A stretch of 64,000 bases of DNA, taken from the NCBI GenBank assembly GCA_910575405.1, contig CAJTER010000014.1, forward strand, positions 38,794 through 102,793, written 5' to 3'. Source of the DNA: Clostridia bacterium (GTDB taxonomy: Bacteria > Bacillota > Clostridia > Peptostreptococcales > Anaerovoracaceae). A model generated the notes under the pieces. That model saw only the letters and a program-made list of their open reading frames with translations, did no database searches and was not told the origin of the DNA. Shown here piece by piece: positions 1 through 8,538 of this stretch (positions within the stretch are counted from its first letter, which is position 1; the number at the start of each line of letters is the position of its first letter). The translations under genes and the position numbers were made by a program.

Positions 1-723
1 TGTGTCGTATACGAATCCCAGAATCAAAATCCCAACGGCGAATCCAAGTCCGCCCAGCAGATTCATAATCAGAGCGCGGAAGGCATTGTTTGTCGCTTCC
101 TTTGTTTTGGTGTATCCGATGAGAAAGAAAGAAGATAAGCTGGTAATCTCCCAGAAGAAATACATCCAAATCAGGTTGTTTGATGTAACAAGACCAAACA
201 TCGCTGCCAGGAATACGAACATAACGAAGAAGAACCAAGGTCTTCTGTCTTTTTCACCGGAATGGTGATGCTGGAAATCCTTCATGTAGCCGAGTGCGTA
301 CACGCAAATAAGACTTCCGATAATTCCAATGATCAAAGCCATAATCATGCTCAGACGGTCGATGTACAGATTACTGCCCACCTGAATATGATGTCCTTTA
401 GTAAGCTCAAACCATATCAGAAGCGGAGTCTGAATAATGGCAAAAAGCGATGCCAGATATTTCTTGTGTTTTATGCCCGTATAGATGATATATATAGCCA
501 GACAGGCCTCTATCACCATCATGACATAATTGACGGTCTCATTTGAAAAGTCAAAATACTGACCGCCGTTTTGGAAATACTGCACTGCCAGGAAAATCGA
601 TCCTGCAGCGATGACAAGAGCTGCGAATTTTACAATCGCGCCTCTTGCCGCATCAGCTTTAACTACTAAAAGAACAAAGGCCACAACTAATGGAAACAAG
701 ATTAGAAAAAATATAGTGCCCAT
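1..723 (-). CDS. NuoL/MrpA-like proton-translocating membrane subunit (partial)
   Basis: The gene reads off the left edge of the window, so only the first 241 residues are present. The start ATG (721-723) follows a strong TAGGAGG site. The visible part is very hydrophobic with about six membrane spans. It carries the signature of the proton-conducting transporter family: LYIDRLSMIMALIIGIIG near residue 120, a YMKDFQHHH stretch, and FFWEITSLSSFFLIGYTK with the conserved membrane Glu, followed by A..A......GG.GF. Such subunits pump H+ or Na+ in complex I, Mrp antiporters and membrane-bound hydrogenases. Partners would lie beyond the window edge, so which complex it belongs to cannot be told. 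The family call is firm; the exact complex is open. Confidence 0.85.
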   Translation of the reverse strand, partial: MGTIFFLILFPLVVAFVLLVVKADAARGAIVKFAALVIAAGSIFLAVQYFQNGGQYFDFSNETVNYVMMVIEACLAIYIIYTGIKHKKYLASLFAIIQTPLLIWFELTKGHHIQVGSNLYIDRLSMIMALIIGIIGSLICVYALGYMKDFQHHHSGEKDRRPWFFFVMFVFLAAMFGLVTSNNLIWMYFFWEITSLSSFFLIGYTKTKEATNNAFRALIMNLLGGLGFAVGILILGFVYDT

Positions 724-774
724 TTTATCCTCCTAATAAATAAAACTTTTAACGAGTGCAACTTCTCACACATC

Positions 775-803
775 ATTATACATATATATATATGAGATCA
801 CAA
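775..803 (-). promoter_or_regulatory. Promoter of the NuoL-like gene
   Basis: On the minus strand TTGTGA (798-803) is followed, after a 17-base alternating AT spacer, by a perfect TATAAT (775-780). It sits about 50 bases upstream of the start codon of the NuoL-like gene. Confidence 0.6.
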
Positions 804-1104
804 GTCTTACGATAATATTCTAAAAATTCAATCAATACTCCCTAAAATCGATACATCCGTTGATTTTACTGGATTTCAGCTCTTTTTCAACAAAATTCTT
901 AAAAAAAAGATTTTTCGCCTCTTCTTTGCTGTAAAAAACTGTGCATTCTGTATACCTTCTCAGTTTAAAGATTCGCTAAAGATTTGTAAATTACACAGTC
1001 AAAAGCGTCTATTCTGAAAATTTCCCGTAAAAAAGTCTCATTTTTGATATCAATTATTTATTTACCTTTTTTTGCTATAAGTTGAAATTTACCCCTCAAA
1101 AGGC

Positions 1105-1133
1105 TTGACACTTAATTCTTTTTATGGTATATT
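1105..1133 (+). promoter_or_regulatory. Consensus promoter of an orphan plus-strand transcript
   Basis: TTGACA (1105-1110), a 17-base spacer and TATATT (1128-1133) form a near-consensus sigma-A promoter pointing right. Both flanking genes are on the other strand, and no plus-strand reading frame of note follows before the terminator at 1196-1236. It therefore most likely drives a short non-coding RNA. Confidence 0.65.
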
Positions 1134-1139
1134 TTAGTT

Positions 1140-1236
1140 GGTTTTAAATATATTTACATCCATTGTTAAAACCACTTAACTTCCCTTTCACACATAAAAA
1201 CTGCCCTGCAGCTATTCGCCGCCAGGGCAGTTTTTT
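1140..1236 (+). ncRNA. Candidate small RNA, about 97 nt
   Basis: The proposed RNA starts about seven bases after the -10 box and ends at a strong intrinsic terminator. Its 5' end folds as GGTTTTAA (1140-1147) against TTAAAACC (1166-1173). A single-stranded pyrimidine-rich stretch follows (about 1174-1195), then the terminator hairpin. The rest of the 530-base gap (724-1256) is AT-rich with no other coding or structural signal. Promoter, structure and terminator are seen directly; function is unknown, and it matches no RNA family I recognise. It could act on other mRNAs through the unpaired middle segment. Confidence 0.5.
1196..1236. terminator. Bidirectional intrinsic terminator
   Basis: CTGCCCTG (1201-1208) pairs with CAGGGCAG (1223-1230), flanked by A5 on one side and T6 on the other. 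It can end both the permease transcript at 1257 (minus) and the small RNA (plus). Confidence 0.85.
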
Positions 1237-1256
1237 GTTCATGTATTTTATTAGCT

Positions 1257-2951
1257 TTAATTATGTTCTTTTGGTTCTACCTTCTTTGAAATTGCAAAGA
1301 ATACGATACATAGAACCGCACATACAGCTGTCAGGATATACAGACCCATCTGAATCGTCCCAACGATTGTATCCACATTGGTACTTTCCAGGATACCGTC
1401 AAAATAATCGCCGGACTCCCACGCATCCTCTGTTCCCCAGCCTTCATACCATGGCTCAAATACTAGAGCAATGACATTCATGATGCTCATAATGAAGAAC
1501 AGAATTGCCAGTCTCTTTGTATCGCCTACAGCAAGGCCGGTTTTTTTGTTGGTCGGGAATTTTTCCGGATCTTTCTTTGTAAGGCCTCCATATCTTTTCC
1601 TCCAGATAAAGTAGAGAATCGGCCCGGTTATCATACCTGTCATACCGCCGAGATAATAATCGGAACCATTGATGAAGTTCGCAAATACAGCTACACAAAT
1701 CGGCACAACACAGATGAGAGTCAGGAACCCCATACCTCCCGGAATCTTGAATACATATTCTTCCTTTGGGATTCTTCTTCTCAGAATCATAGCAGAAATA
1801 TATACCAGAACGTAAGATGCCATCAGCAGCGCTACATCCAGTACGATGATGAATCCAAATGGGAACATGCAGAAAATCAGATTAAAGATTCCTACGGACA
1901 ATACGGAAATGTACGGTACACCATACTTTTTGTCACACTTAACGAGTACCGGCGGCGCCAGATTATCGTCAGCCAAGGAGAAAAAGCCTCTGGAACCGGA
2001 CGCTATGTATGTATTATAAATGGAGCACTGAGCCAAAATGGCCACTATGATAAAGACAACGCCCATTGCCGGTCCCCAGAAGTGGGAAGCCACATCCGCA
2101 TAACCCACGCAGTCGCCTTCCGTACCCCAGTCTTCCCACTGACCCAGGGAGCCAAGACCTGCAATAGTCGGCAGGATATATACGGCCATGATCAGGGGAA
2201 CCGTAATCAGGGTTCCTTTTGGAATTACTTGTGGGTTTGCTACCTCACCTGCAATGGTGGACATGGACTCGTAACCAGAGTACATCCACATTCCGATGGA
2301 AATACCTCCTGCAATATAGAAGAACCAGTCGCTGATTCCTTCTGCAGGCTCTGCTGTCATCTGGAAGGAAATCGTAGATGCCGTTTCCGCATCGCCCCCC
2401 CAGTTTAAGAAGCCGCAGATAGCAATCATACCAAATGCAACCATTACCAAGATGGATAGAATCGTACTTGCGATACCTACATCCTTTACTCCGCGAATAT
2501 TGATGGCTGTAAAAATGAAAATCATTCCGAATTTCAACGCAAATTCTGCGGCAAAGGACATATCCCACATGGAGGCCGCATATCCGCCTGCAAGAATAAC
2601 ATAGGAAGTATTATCAATATAGATGGAAATCGTTCTCCACCAACCTGCCTGAAAGCCCCAGAATTCTCCCAGCGCTTCCTGGACCCATTTGTAATAACCG
2701 CCTTCCTGAGGCCTTACGGAACCAAGCTCAGAAGCTACCAGCCCGAAAGGAAGTCCCCAAACAAAAGGCAGCACGCACAGCATAACAATCGTTAATCCCG
2801 GTCCGCATTCCGGAATCATTTCTTCAATTCCGTAGCAGCCGGCAGCAACGAGACAGAAAATCATAAATACAACAGTCGAAACCTTGATATCATGTTTTTT
2901 CAGCCCGTGTTCGCCAACATCGGCGACTGCAGCATTTCTCTGCTCACTCAT
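1257..2951 (-). CDS. APC-superfamily amino-acid permease
   Basis: A 564-residue inner-membrane transporter with at least twelve hydrophobic segments. The start is the ATG at 2949-2951 behind AAGGAGGAGATACGA; a longer frame to 3029 has no ribosome site and overlaps the promoter. The protein begins MSEQRNAAVADVGEHGLKK. It shows the APC fold signatures: a helix-1 region with VAAGCYGIEEMIPECGPG, then PFGLVASELGSVRPQEGGYYKWV with the conserved E.......GG.Y. The G-E-E and E-C-G-P motifs resemble glutamate/GABA or polyamine exchangers more than the AAT group, but the substrate cannot be fixed. It is transcribed alone, with its own promoter at 3001-3029 and a terminator at 1196-1236. Confidence 0.85.
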   Translation of the reverse strand: MSEQRNAAVADVGEHGLKKHDIKVSTVVFMIFCLVAAGCYGIEEMIPECGPGLTIVMLCVLPFVWGLPFGLVASELGSVRPQEGGYYKWVQEALGEFWGFQAGWWRTISIYIDNTSYVILAGGYAASMWDMSFAAEFALKFGMIFIFTAINIRGVKDVGIASTILSILVMVAFGMIAICGFLNWGGDAETASTISFQMTAEPAEGISDWFFYIAGGISIGMWMYSGYESMSTIAGEVANPQVIPKGTLITVPLIMAVYILPTIAGLGSLGQWEDWGTEGDCVGYADVASHFWGPAMGVVFIIVAILAQCSIYNTYIASGSRGFFSLADDNLAPPVLVKCDKKYGVPYISVLSVGIFNLIFCMFPFGFIIVLDVALLMASYVLVYISAMILRRRIPKEEYVFKIPGGMGFLTLICVVPICVAVFANFINGSDYYLGGMTGMITGPILYFIWRKRYGGLTKKDPEKFPTNKKTGLAVGDTKRLAILFFIMSIMNVIALVFEPWYEGWGTEDAWESGDYFDGILESTNVDTIVGTIQMGLYILTAVCAVLCIVFFAISKKVEPKEHN

Positions 2952-3000
2952 TCGTATCTCCTCCTTAAAACATAAAATATAGAACATAATTACAATTCTA

Positions 3001-3029
3001 AATATACACCATTTTGTTTGAATTATCAA
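3001..3029 (-). promoter_or_regulatory. Promoter of the permease gene at 1257-2951
   Basis: On the minus strand TTGATA (3024-3029), a 17-base spacer and TATATT (3001-3006), ending about 50 bases upstream of the start codon. Confidence 0.55.
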
Positions 3030-3144
3030 TCAATTTGAGAGGACAAAAAAATGTGAGCAAATACGTTCCTTTTTTATATCAAAATAGTTCTTTTTTATTT
3101 CACATACTCTGTGCCCATTTGAATGTACAACAATGCATGATCTG

Positions 3145-3178
3145 AAAAAAGAGAGCAATTTATTTTGCCCTCTTTTTT
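3145..3178. terminator. Bidirectional terminator after the second permease
   Basis: A6GAGAGCAA (3145-3158) faces TTGCCCTCT6 (3165-3178) with one A-C mismatch, giving an A/T-flanked hairpin downstream of the minus-strand permease at 3257. Confidence 0.75.
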
Positions 3179-3256
3179 GCATTTCCCCTAATTCATTTTT
3201 GCATCAACTGCAATATCCAGTTTTAAAACTTTTTCGATTTCATTCCTTCATAAGAA

Positions 3257-4765
3257 TTATTTATTCTTTGGCGGGAATAATTGGTCAAACGGAGTCTCGT
3301 TTGTAGAAGCGATTTCAGACTGATCTCTCAGCTTGCCAGCCTTCTTTGCAATCTGATAGCCGATCATAGGCAGGAAGATTGCTCCGCAGGCAACAGCAAA
3401 GATAAACGGATCTTCAAATACCAGCATAATCAGGCAGATAACCTGTGCGATTACGGCAAATACCGGAATCCACTGCTGACCCTTTGATACTCTTGCCTTG
3501 AGACAGGTTTCTGGATCATATCCAAATTTCTTCAGTCTCTTTCTCATAGACAGCTGCGATAAGATGATACCTACCCATGCTAGTGTGCCGGTAAAGCCGG
3601 ACAGGGACAGCAGACTGGTGTACAGGCTGCTCATAGCGCCTGTTACTTCAGAAATCAGACCAACCAACAGTACGACCCACATGAATAACAGAGTCCAGAG
3701 TACGGAAGCTCTCGGATTTCCGCTCTTTGTAACCTTGCTGAGGAACTTTGGCGCAAGACCTTCGATGGAAAGTCCAAACATACATCTTACTGTTCCATAG
3801 AAGCCTGTGTTTGCACAGCTGAAGGCTGCAACCAGTACGACTGCCGAGAATACGAACCCGAGAGGTCCAAGGCCGTAGTAGTGCATGATATCGGCGAATA
3901 CCGGATTGCTGTCACTTGCCAGTTCATACGGATAAATCATGATTACCAGCAGCAGCGGCAGGATGTACAGCAGTGCAATACGATATGTAACACTCTTGCA
4001 GGCTTTTGGTACGGATTCTTCCGGATTCTGTGATTCTGCTGCCGCAAGACCTACGATTTCTGTACCCTGGAAGGTTACCAGTACTACAGTCATGTTAACC
4101 ATTACTGCCATGAAACCAAGAGGGAATACTTTTTCGCCAAAGGACATGGTTCCACTGAAGTTCACCTGACCTGCCAGGAATCCGGTGTATGTATCGCTCT
4201 GACCCCACAGGCCAACCCAGATGCCGAAAGCCGCAACAATAAATATGATAATTACGAATACCTTTGTAATAGCAAGGCCTGACTCAATCTTTGCAAAGAT
4301 ATCTACAGAGCAAAGGTTGATAAGCGTAATTGCAGCCATAGCTCCAATTGCAATTGCAACGTATGAAACGGTGCTTTCCGTACCCATAAGACCAGTCAAT
4401 ACGGTAGATACGGCAATAGCCTCCGATGGTACATAGCATACCCAGTTAAACCAGAATGCCCAGCCGAACCCGGTAGATATGGTCGGAGTAAGGAATTCAC
4501 TGGTATATGCAACAAAGGAACCGGTTCTTGGAACATTAACTAATAATTCCGAATAAGCGATCATCGTACCATAAACGATAACGCCGGTTACCAAGAAAGC
4601 AATCAATACTCCAGGACCCATACTGGAAATACAGGAACCCATTCCCAAGAAGTAACAGGAACCGATTACGCCGCCAAGTCCAATGAATGCAACCTGCCAA
4701 CCCTGAATACCTCGTTTTAGTTCGTTCTGCTCTTCCGAAGCAACAACTTTTTTTTCTTCTGACAT
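3257..4765 (-). CDS. Amino-acid permease, APC/AAT type
   Basis: A 502-residue membrane protein, starting at an ATG behind GAAGGAGGCAAAT. The cytoplasmic N-terminus is followed by LKRGIQGWQVAFIGLGGVIGSCYFLG, the classic AAT-family helix 1 with the G.GGVIG substrate motif. About twelve membrane spans are visible, with GTEIVGLAAAESQNPEESVPKA near residue 230, the conserved E..G..A.E..NP motif of this group. It probably takes up one or a few amino acids with H+ or Na+; the specificity is not readable. The adjacent permease at 1257 belongs to a different APC branch, so the pair is not a simple duplication. It has its own promoter and terminator. Confidence 0.88.
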   Translation of the reverse strand: MSEEKKVVASEEQNELKRGIQGWQVAFIGLGGVIGSCYFLGMGSCISSMGPGVLIAFLVTGVIVYGTMIAYSELLVNVPRTGSFVAYTSEFLTPTISTGFGWAFWFNWVCYVPSEAIAVSTVLTGLMGTESTVSYVAIAIGAMAAITLINLCSVDIFAKIESGLAITKVFVIIIFIVAAFGIWVGLWGQSDTYTGFLAGQVNFSGTMSFGEKVFPLGFMAVMVNMTVVLVTFQGTEIVGLAAAESQNPEESVPKACKSVTYRIALLYILPLLLVIMIYPYELASDSNPVFADIMHYYGLGPLGFVFSAVVLVAAFSCANTGFYGTVRCMFGLSIEGLAPKFLSKVTKSGNPRASVLWTLLFMWVVLLVGLISEVTGAMSSLYTSLLSLSGFTGTLAWVGIILSQLSMRKRLKKFGYDPETCLKARVSKGQQWIPVFAVIAQVICLIMLVFEDPFIFAVACGAIFLPMIGYQIAKKAGKLRDQSEIASTNETPFDQLFPPKNK

Positions 4766-4885
4766 ATTTGCCTCCTTCTCACATATAAAGAATATGATTA
4801 GATTTGTTCACCATTTCTGAAAATTAATGCCTTTCAAGGGGTATAAGGCAGCTCTGAATTTTCAGACATTTTTGGTGACTTCTAT

Positions 4886-4914
4886 ATTATTCTACATTCG
4901 ACGCAAAATGTCAA
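4886..4914 (-). promoter_or_regulatory. Promoter of the permease gene at 3257-4765
   Basis: Minus strand: TTGACA (4909-4914), a 17-base spacer and AATAAT (4886-4891). It leaves a leader of about 115 bases. The rest of the 4766-5072 gap is AT-rich with no other signal. Confidence 0.6.
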
Positions 4915-5072
4915 CGATTTTGAGAAATTTCTCATTTTTGATTTTTTATCTTCTCTTAAATGAGATTTTCAGGACGATTCACACCCTTGTTTTTCAATAT
5001 TTTCAGTATTTTCTCGCCTTTTCCCATCAATTGACAGCATAAACATACAGTATCCCCCCGCTTTCTGTAAGC

Positions 5073-5342
5073 TTATAAATTAAAAAATAAGAGCAGGCAG
5101 ACAGCCCCCGGAAGCCCTAAGACCCCAACAATTGCCGCAGTAAGCAAATTCAGCGGGACAAAAATTCCCCAAAGCCCGCCAATCAAATTAACGACTATAA
5201 TCACAACGCCTCCTATCAGGCTGCTGAAAAGCAGTCTCCCTGCCCATTTAAGAGGAATAATCAGAAACCTGCCAAGGATATAAATCAGAAAAAGCCCTGC
5301 TGCATAAGCCAGAAAAATTCCAACCTCCAAACCAAAACTCAT
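5073..5342 (-). CDS. bofA: BofA-like pro-sigmaK processing inhibitor family protein
   Basis: An 89-residue membrane protein with two to three hydrophobic segments and the BofA signature late in the chain: GG..G...PLN..TA...G.LG.PG (residues 56-80). In Bacillus BofA sits in the outer forespore membrane and holds back the SpoIVFB protease. In many Clostridia the family is kept though the SigK checkpoint differs, so the exact role here is inferred. A strong AGGAGGAGAAATTT site fixes the start. The position after dnaX-ybaB-recR matches the Bacillus order. It is separated from recR by a terminator, so it probably has its own transcript. Confidence 0.85.
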   Translation of the reverse strand: MSFGLEVGIFLAYAAGLFLIYILGRFLIIPLKWAGRLLFSSLIGGVVIIVVNLIGGLWGIFVPLNLLTAAIVGVLGLPGAVCLLLFFNL

Positions 5343-5448
5343 AAATTTCTCCTCCTCCTATTCTCTCGCAACTCCGGAGCTGTTCCGGATCGGCGCTTTT
5401 GTCTTTGTCTATGCAACAACTTATGCACAGGGAAAGAAAAAAAGAAAC

Positions 5449-5476
5449 AAAAAAATCCGACAATCTTGATTGCCGG
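5449..5476 (-). terminator. Terminator of the dnaX-ybaB-recR operon
   Basis: Minus strand: CCGGCAATC pairs with GATTGTCGG (nine pairs, one G-T) across a two-base gap and is followed by a T7 run. It lies 20 bases past the recR stop. Confidence 0.8.
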
Positions 5477-5497
5477 AAATTCAGACAAAATCAGACC

Positions 5498-6097
5498 CTA
5501 CAGCTCCCTGCGGCCTTCTACTGCTTTGAGGAGTGTAATTTCGTCTGCATATTCAAGATCACCGCCGACTGGTATGCCGTGAGCGATTCTGGAAACAGTT
5601 ATACCAGAAGGCTTTATTAGCCTTGCGATATACATAGCTGTCGCTTCCCCCTCAATATTCGGATTTGTAGCTAAAATCACTTCCTTTACATCCTCCTGCT
5701 GCAACCGGATAATGAGCTGTTTCAAATTAATATCCTCAGGGCCGATCCCTTCCATAGGGGAAATTGCACCATGAAGCACATGGTACAAACCCTGGTATTC
5801 CCTGATTCGTTCCATGGCAACTACGTCCTTAGGAGTCTCTACAACACAGATCAGCGAATGGTCTCTGGCTGGATCTGTACAAATTGAACACGGATCCCTA
5901 TCGGTCAGGTTCCCACACATAGAACAGTATTTCATGTTCTCCTTTGCATCAATTATCGAATCCGCCAAAGCGCGCGCTTCTTTTTCTCCCATGGACAAAA
6001 TGTGAAAGGCCAGCCTCTGAGCAGTTTTTCCTCCTATGCCGGGAAGCCTTGAGAGCTCTGTAATAAGGTTTCCCAGCGGTTTTGCATAATACTTCAT
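5498..6097 (-). CDS. recR: Recombination mediator RecR
   Basis: 199 residues, the usual RecR length. The N-terminal helix-hairpin-helix (about 8-28, [19 protein letters not shown]) is followed by a four-cysteine zinc finger (C58, C61, C70, C73) and a TOPRIM domain (about 82-175, with [13 protein letters not shown] and [12 protein letters not shown]). RecR with RecO loads RecA on gapped DNA. The start ATG is only three bases after the ybaB stop and has a poorly spaced AAAGG, so translation is probably coupled to the gene before it. Confidence 0.95.
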   Translation of the reverse strand: MKYYAKPLGNLITELSRLPGIGGKTAQRLAFHILSMGEKEARALADSIIDAKENMKYCSMCGNLTDRDPCSICTDPARDHSLICVVETPKDVVAMERIREYQGLYHVLHGAISPMEGIGPEDINLKQLIIRLQQEDVKEVILATNPNIEGEATAMYIARLIKPSGITVSRIAHGIPVGGDLEYADEITLLKAVEGRREL

Positions 6098-6100
6098 CCT

Positions 6101-6454
6101 TTACAGTCCAGGGATCCCCAGACTGCCCGTCAGTTTGCCCATCTCATTTTGTGAAATTTCTTCCATCTGCCTCAGGGCCTCATTGGCAGCTACCATAATC
6201 AGATCCTGCAGCATTTCAATATCATCGGGATCCACGACCTCAGGCTTTAACTCAATACTCTTGATTTCTTTTTTGCCAGTTACCGTCACTGTCACTGCGC
6301 CGCCTCCGGAAGTTGCCGTAGTTTCCATCTGGTCAATTTCACTCTGCAATTCTTCCATTTTTCTCTGCATCTGCTGCATTTGCTGCATCTGCTTTTGCAT
6401 ATTTCCCGCGCCAGCTGCTTTTGGCTTTTTTCCGGCTCTCATTCCTTTTCCCAT
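6101..6454 (-). CDS. YbaB/EbfC nucleoid-associated protein
   Basis: 117 residues from the ATG at 6452-6454, which has AAGGAGGAACCA in front; an earlier in-frame start ten codons up lacks a site. A basic glycine/lysine N-terminus is followed by a glutamine/methionine-rich coiled coil (MQKQMQQMQQMQRKMEEL). The YbaB core then has SGGGAVTVTVTGKKEIKSI and DPDDIEMLQDLI. The family forms dimers that bind DNA; the link with dnaX and recR is conserved across many bacteria. The Q/M-rich segment is somewhat longer than in short family members. Confidence 0.93.
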   Translation of the reverse strand: MGKGMRAGKKPKAAGAGNMQKQMQQMQQMQRKMEELQSEIDQMETTATSGGGAVTVTVTGKKEIKSIELKPEVVDPDDIEMLQDLIMVAANEALRQMEEISQNEMGKLTGSLGIPGL

Positions 6455-6476
6455 TGGTTCCTCCTTAACTTTTATA

Positions 6477-8054
6477 TTACTCAATTTCTATGTTCAGGCT
6501 AAACTTACGCTCAGCCTCCTGGGCGATCCGTTCTGCACCAGGTGTATCGCGCATGCAGCCCTCGCCTTCCAGCACACAGTTCATACCTCTCCGCTTTCCA
6601 GTATGCTTTTCCATCAAATCTTCTAAAACCTGCCTGTTATTTTCTGCATATTCCTTTAATGCCGTATTGGATGCGGTTATTGTAAAGGTTTCATCTGTAA
6701 TTTCTGTCAGCTTTGTACCGCTGCGGATAAGGTTAAAGCTGCCTCTGGAGGTTTCTGCCTCTTCAAAAACGGCATGCCACAGACTGTCATAATCATAGCT
6801 TTTTTCTGGTGCAGGCGCCTTTTTTTCGGAACCTTTCCCAGGCGCCTTCCCCAGGCTGCTCTCTCGCTTTTCCTCTCGCAAAGGCTCTGCCTCCGAGACT
6901 GCTGCAAGCTCCTGCACTGGTATTTTTTGTTTTCTCACAGGTGCTGTTCTTGCCGGTATATTGGCCGGTTCAATCAGATCCGTAGCCATTTTGACAATAC
7001 ATAGCTCCAGCAGAATACGGGGCTGAGTAGACCATTTTGCTTCTGACATGGTTCTGGAAAGCTCAATAATCGCATGGTTGATTTCCACCAGATCCAGACT
7101 GTCACTTTGCTTTCTCAGACGCTGTACATTTTCAGACGACAGACCCAGCATGTCCTCTGGCCTTTTTATAAATTTGGTTATGAGAAGGTTCCGGTAATGG
7201 GACAACCAGTCCTTCATAAACTGACGGACATCTTTTCCATCAGCAAGAATATGATCCAGCAGCAAAATTCCTTCTGAAGGCTGCTGCAGTATGATCTTAT
7301 CCGTCAGTTCCAGAAAAACCTCTTCCCCTGCCGTGCCCAGGAACTCCAATACATCCTCACGCTCAACGATCTTCTGCCCTCCGGAAATGCACTGATCCAA
7401 AATACTGAGACCATCTCTTACCGAACCATCCGCATGAGCGGCTATGAGGCGCAGGGCGCCCTGTGAAACTTCAATACCTTTCTGAACGCAGATCTGCTGC
7501 ATCCCTTTTGCCAGCAATTCCTCCGGAACCCGTTTGAAATCCAGCCGCATACATCTGGAAAGGATAGTAGCCGGAAGCTTTTGAGGCTCTGTTGTTGCCA
7601 AAATAAACATAACATTTTCCGGCGGTTCTTCCAAAGTCTTTAGAAGTGCGTTGAAGGCTCCCGTAGACAGCATATGGACTTCATCCACAATGTAAACCTT
7701 TTTCCTGCCTGCCGCAGGGGGATATTTGACACTTTCCCGCAGCTCCCGTATATTCTCAACTCCGTTATTAGATGCAGCATCAATTTCCACTACATCCATA
7801 AAGCTGCCCTCTTTGATGGCCCTGCAGTTTGCGCAGGTGCCGCAGGGCCGTTCTCCCTCAGAAGTACAATTGACGCCCTTTGCCAGAATTCTGGCAGTTG
7901 TCGTCTTACCGGTTCCTCTAGTTCCGCAAAACAGATAAGCGTGACTTACAGAATCCGTTGCTATCTGGTTTTTTAAAATCTTTACAATATGCCCCTGACC
8001 CAATATCTCATCAAAGACCTCCGGTCTGTAGGCCCTGTATAAAGCAGTGTACAT
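6477..8054 (-). CDS. dnaX: DNA polymerase III subunit gamma/tau
   Basis: 525 residues from the ATG at 8052-8054 (GGTAGGAACG in front). A longer frame to 8201 runs through the SRP RNA gene and is rejected. Clamp-loader ATPase: Walker A GTRGTGKT (44-51), a zinc module with C63, C71, C74 and C77, DEVHML Walker B, and the SRC sensor (TILSRCMRLDF). Domain III follows, then a charged linker (about 395-420) and a C-terminal tau-like domain (AEETSRGSFNLIRSG onward). It loads the sliding clamp and couples the replicative polymerase. An in-frame slippery heptamer at codons 410-412 could give a short gamma-like product (see separate entry). It heads the dnaX-ybaB-recR operon. Confidence 0.96.
   Translation of the reverse strand: MYTALYRAYRPEVFDEILGQGHIVKILKNQIATDSVSHAYLFCGTRGTGKTTTARILAKGVNCTSEGERPCGTCANCRAIKEGSFMDVVEIDAASNNGVENIRELRESVKYPPAAGRKKVYIVDEVHMLSTGAFNALLKTLEEPPENVMFILATTEPQKLPATILSRCMRLDFKRVPEELLAKGMQQICVQKGIEVSQGALRLIAAHADGSVRDGLSILDQCISGGQKIVEREDVLEFLGTAGEEVFLELTDKIILQQPSEGILLLDHILADGKDVRQFMKDWLSHYRNLLITKFIKRPEDMLGLSSENVQRLRKQSDSLDLVEINHAIIELSRTMSEAKWSTQPRILLELCIVKMATDLIEPANIPARTAPVRKQKIPVQELAAVSEAEPLREEKRESSLGKAPGKGSEKKAPAPEKSYDYDSLWHAVFEEAETSRGSFNLIRSGTKLTEITDETFTITASNTALKEYAENNRQVLEDLMEKHTGKRRGMNCVLEGEGCMRDTPGAERIAQEAERKFSLNIEIE
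6793..6827 (-). promoter_or_regulatory. Candidate -1 frameshift site in dnaX
   Basis: In the zero frame the codons GAA AAA AAG (410-412) contain the heptamer A AAA AAG, the same as the Escherichia coli dnaX slip site. A -1 slip would read GGC GCC TGC ACC AGA AAA AAG CTA and stop at TGA (6793-6795), giving a protein of about 420 residues that lacks the last 105. A purine-rich GGGAAAGG lies just upstream and could act as a stimulator. No strong downstream hairpin was proven. Use of the site is inference. Confidence 0.4.
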
Positions 8055-8105
8055 CTCGTTCCTACCTTTTTTATATGTACTGCAACTTGTATATTGAACA
8101 AAAAT

Positions 8106-8265
8106 AAATTGCCCTCTGAAAGCTCCGCCAGGCGGTGGCAAAGGCTTGTCTGCGGCACATAAGAGCTTCCGCTTATTGCTGCTTCCTTCCGGACCTGACA
8201 AGGTTCACGGAGTCTTATTGCGCAGGACCCAGGCCATACCGGACGGAGTTTTCAAAAGGCAATTT
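8106..8265 (-). ncRNA. ffs: Signal recognition particle RNA (scRNA/4.5S type)
   Basis: The minus strand carries the universally conserved SRP helix 8 core GGTCCGGAAGGAAGCAGC, preceded by TTGTCA. The flanks fold back on each other: GGCCTGGGTCCTGCGC on the 5' side, and GCCGCAGACAAGCC on the 3' side. The RNA is closed by a long outer helix: AAATTGCC (8258-8265) with GGCAATTT (8106-8113), then TTTTGAAA with TTTCAGAG and CTCCG with CGGAG. After the outer helix comes TTTATTTTTG, so the helix may also end transcription. The place just upstream of dnaX is the same as Bacillus scr. Exact mature ends are uncertain. Confidence 0.92.
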
Positions 8266-8276
8266 TATACTTTTTA

Positions 8277-8305
8277 ATTATATGCTTTTTCCAGTTCGTA
8301 GTCAA
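8277..8305 (-). promoter_or_regulatory. Promoter of the SRP RNA gene
   Basis: Minus strand TTGACT (8300-8305), a 17-base spacer and TATAAT (8277-8282). This places the RNA start near 8268-8270, right at the closing helix. Confidence 0.75.
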
Positions 8306-8538
8306 GTGCCAGATGAACAGAATTTCATTTTTCACAAGGCCCGCCTGCAGCTTTCGTCTGTTTGGAAAGTCGCCTGCCCCCTTCCGCAAACCCGGTATCT
8401 CAGAAGGCAAAAAAATAGAGTCATTTTCCCTTCTCCATGTTATAATAAATGCAGTAATCTTCCGGAAACCTTTCTGGCATGCTGTCTGGTGTGCTGTCTG
8501 ATTCCGGGAAAAACATTGCAAATAACAAGGAGGATTCT

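Noticed and set aside
5248..5463. 71-codon minus-strand frame between recR and bofA, as a possible YaaL-like gene
   Set aside because: It overlaps bofA in another frame, its sequence has no YaaL features, and it contains the recR terminator region and the bofA ribosome site.
8055..8201. N-terminal extension of DnaX
   Set aside because: The extra codons are the SRP RNA gene in translation; the family start MYTALYRAYRP fits the ATG at 8054.
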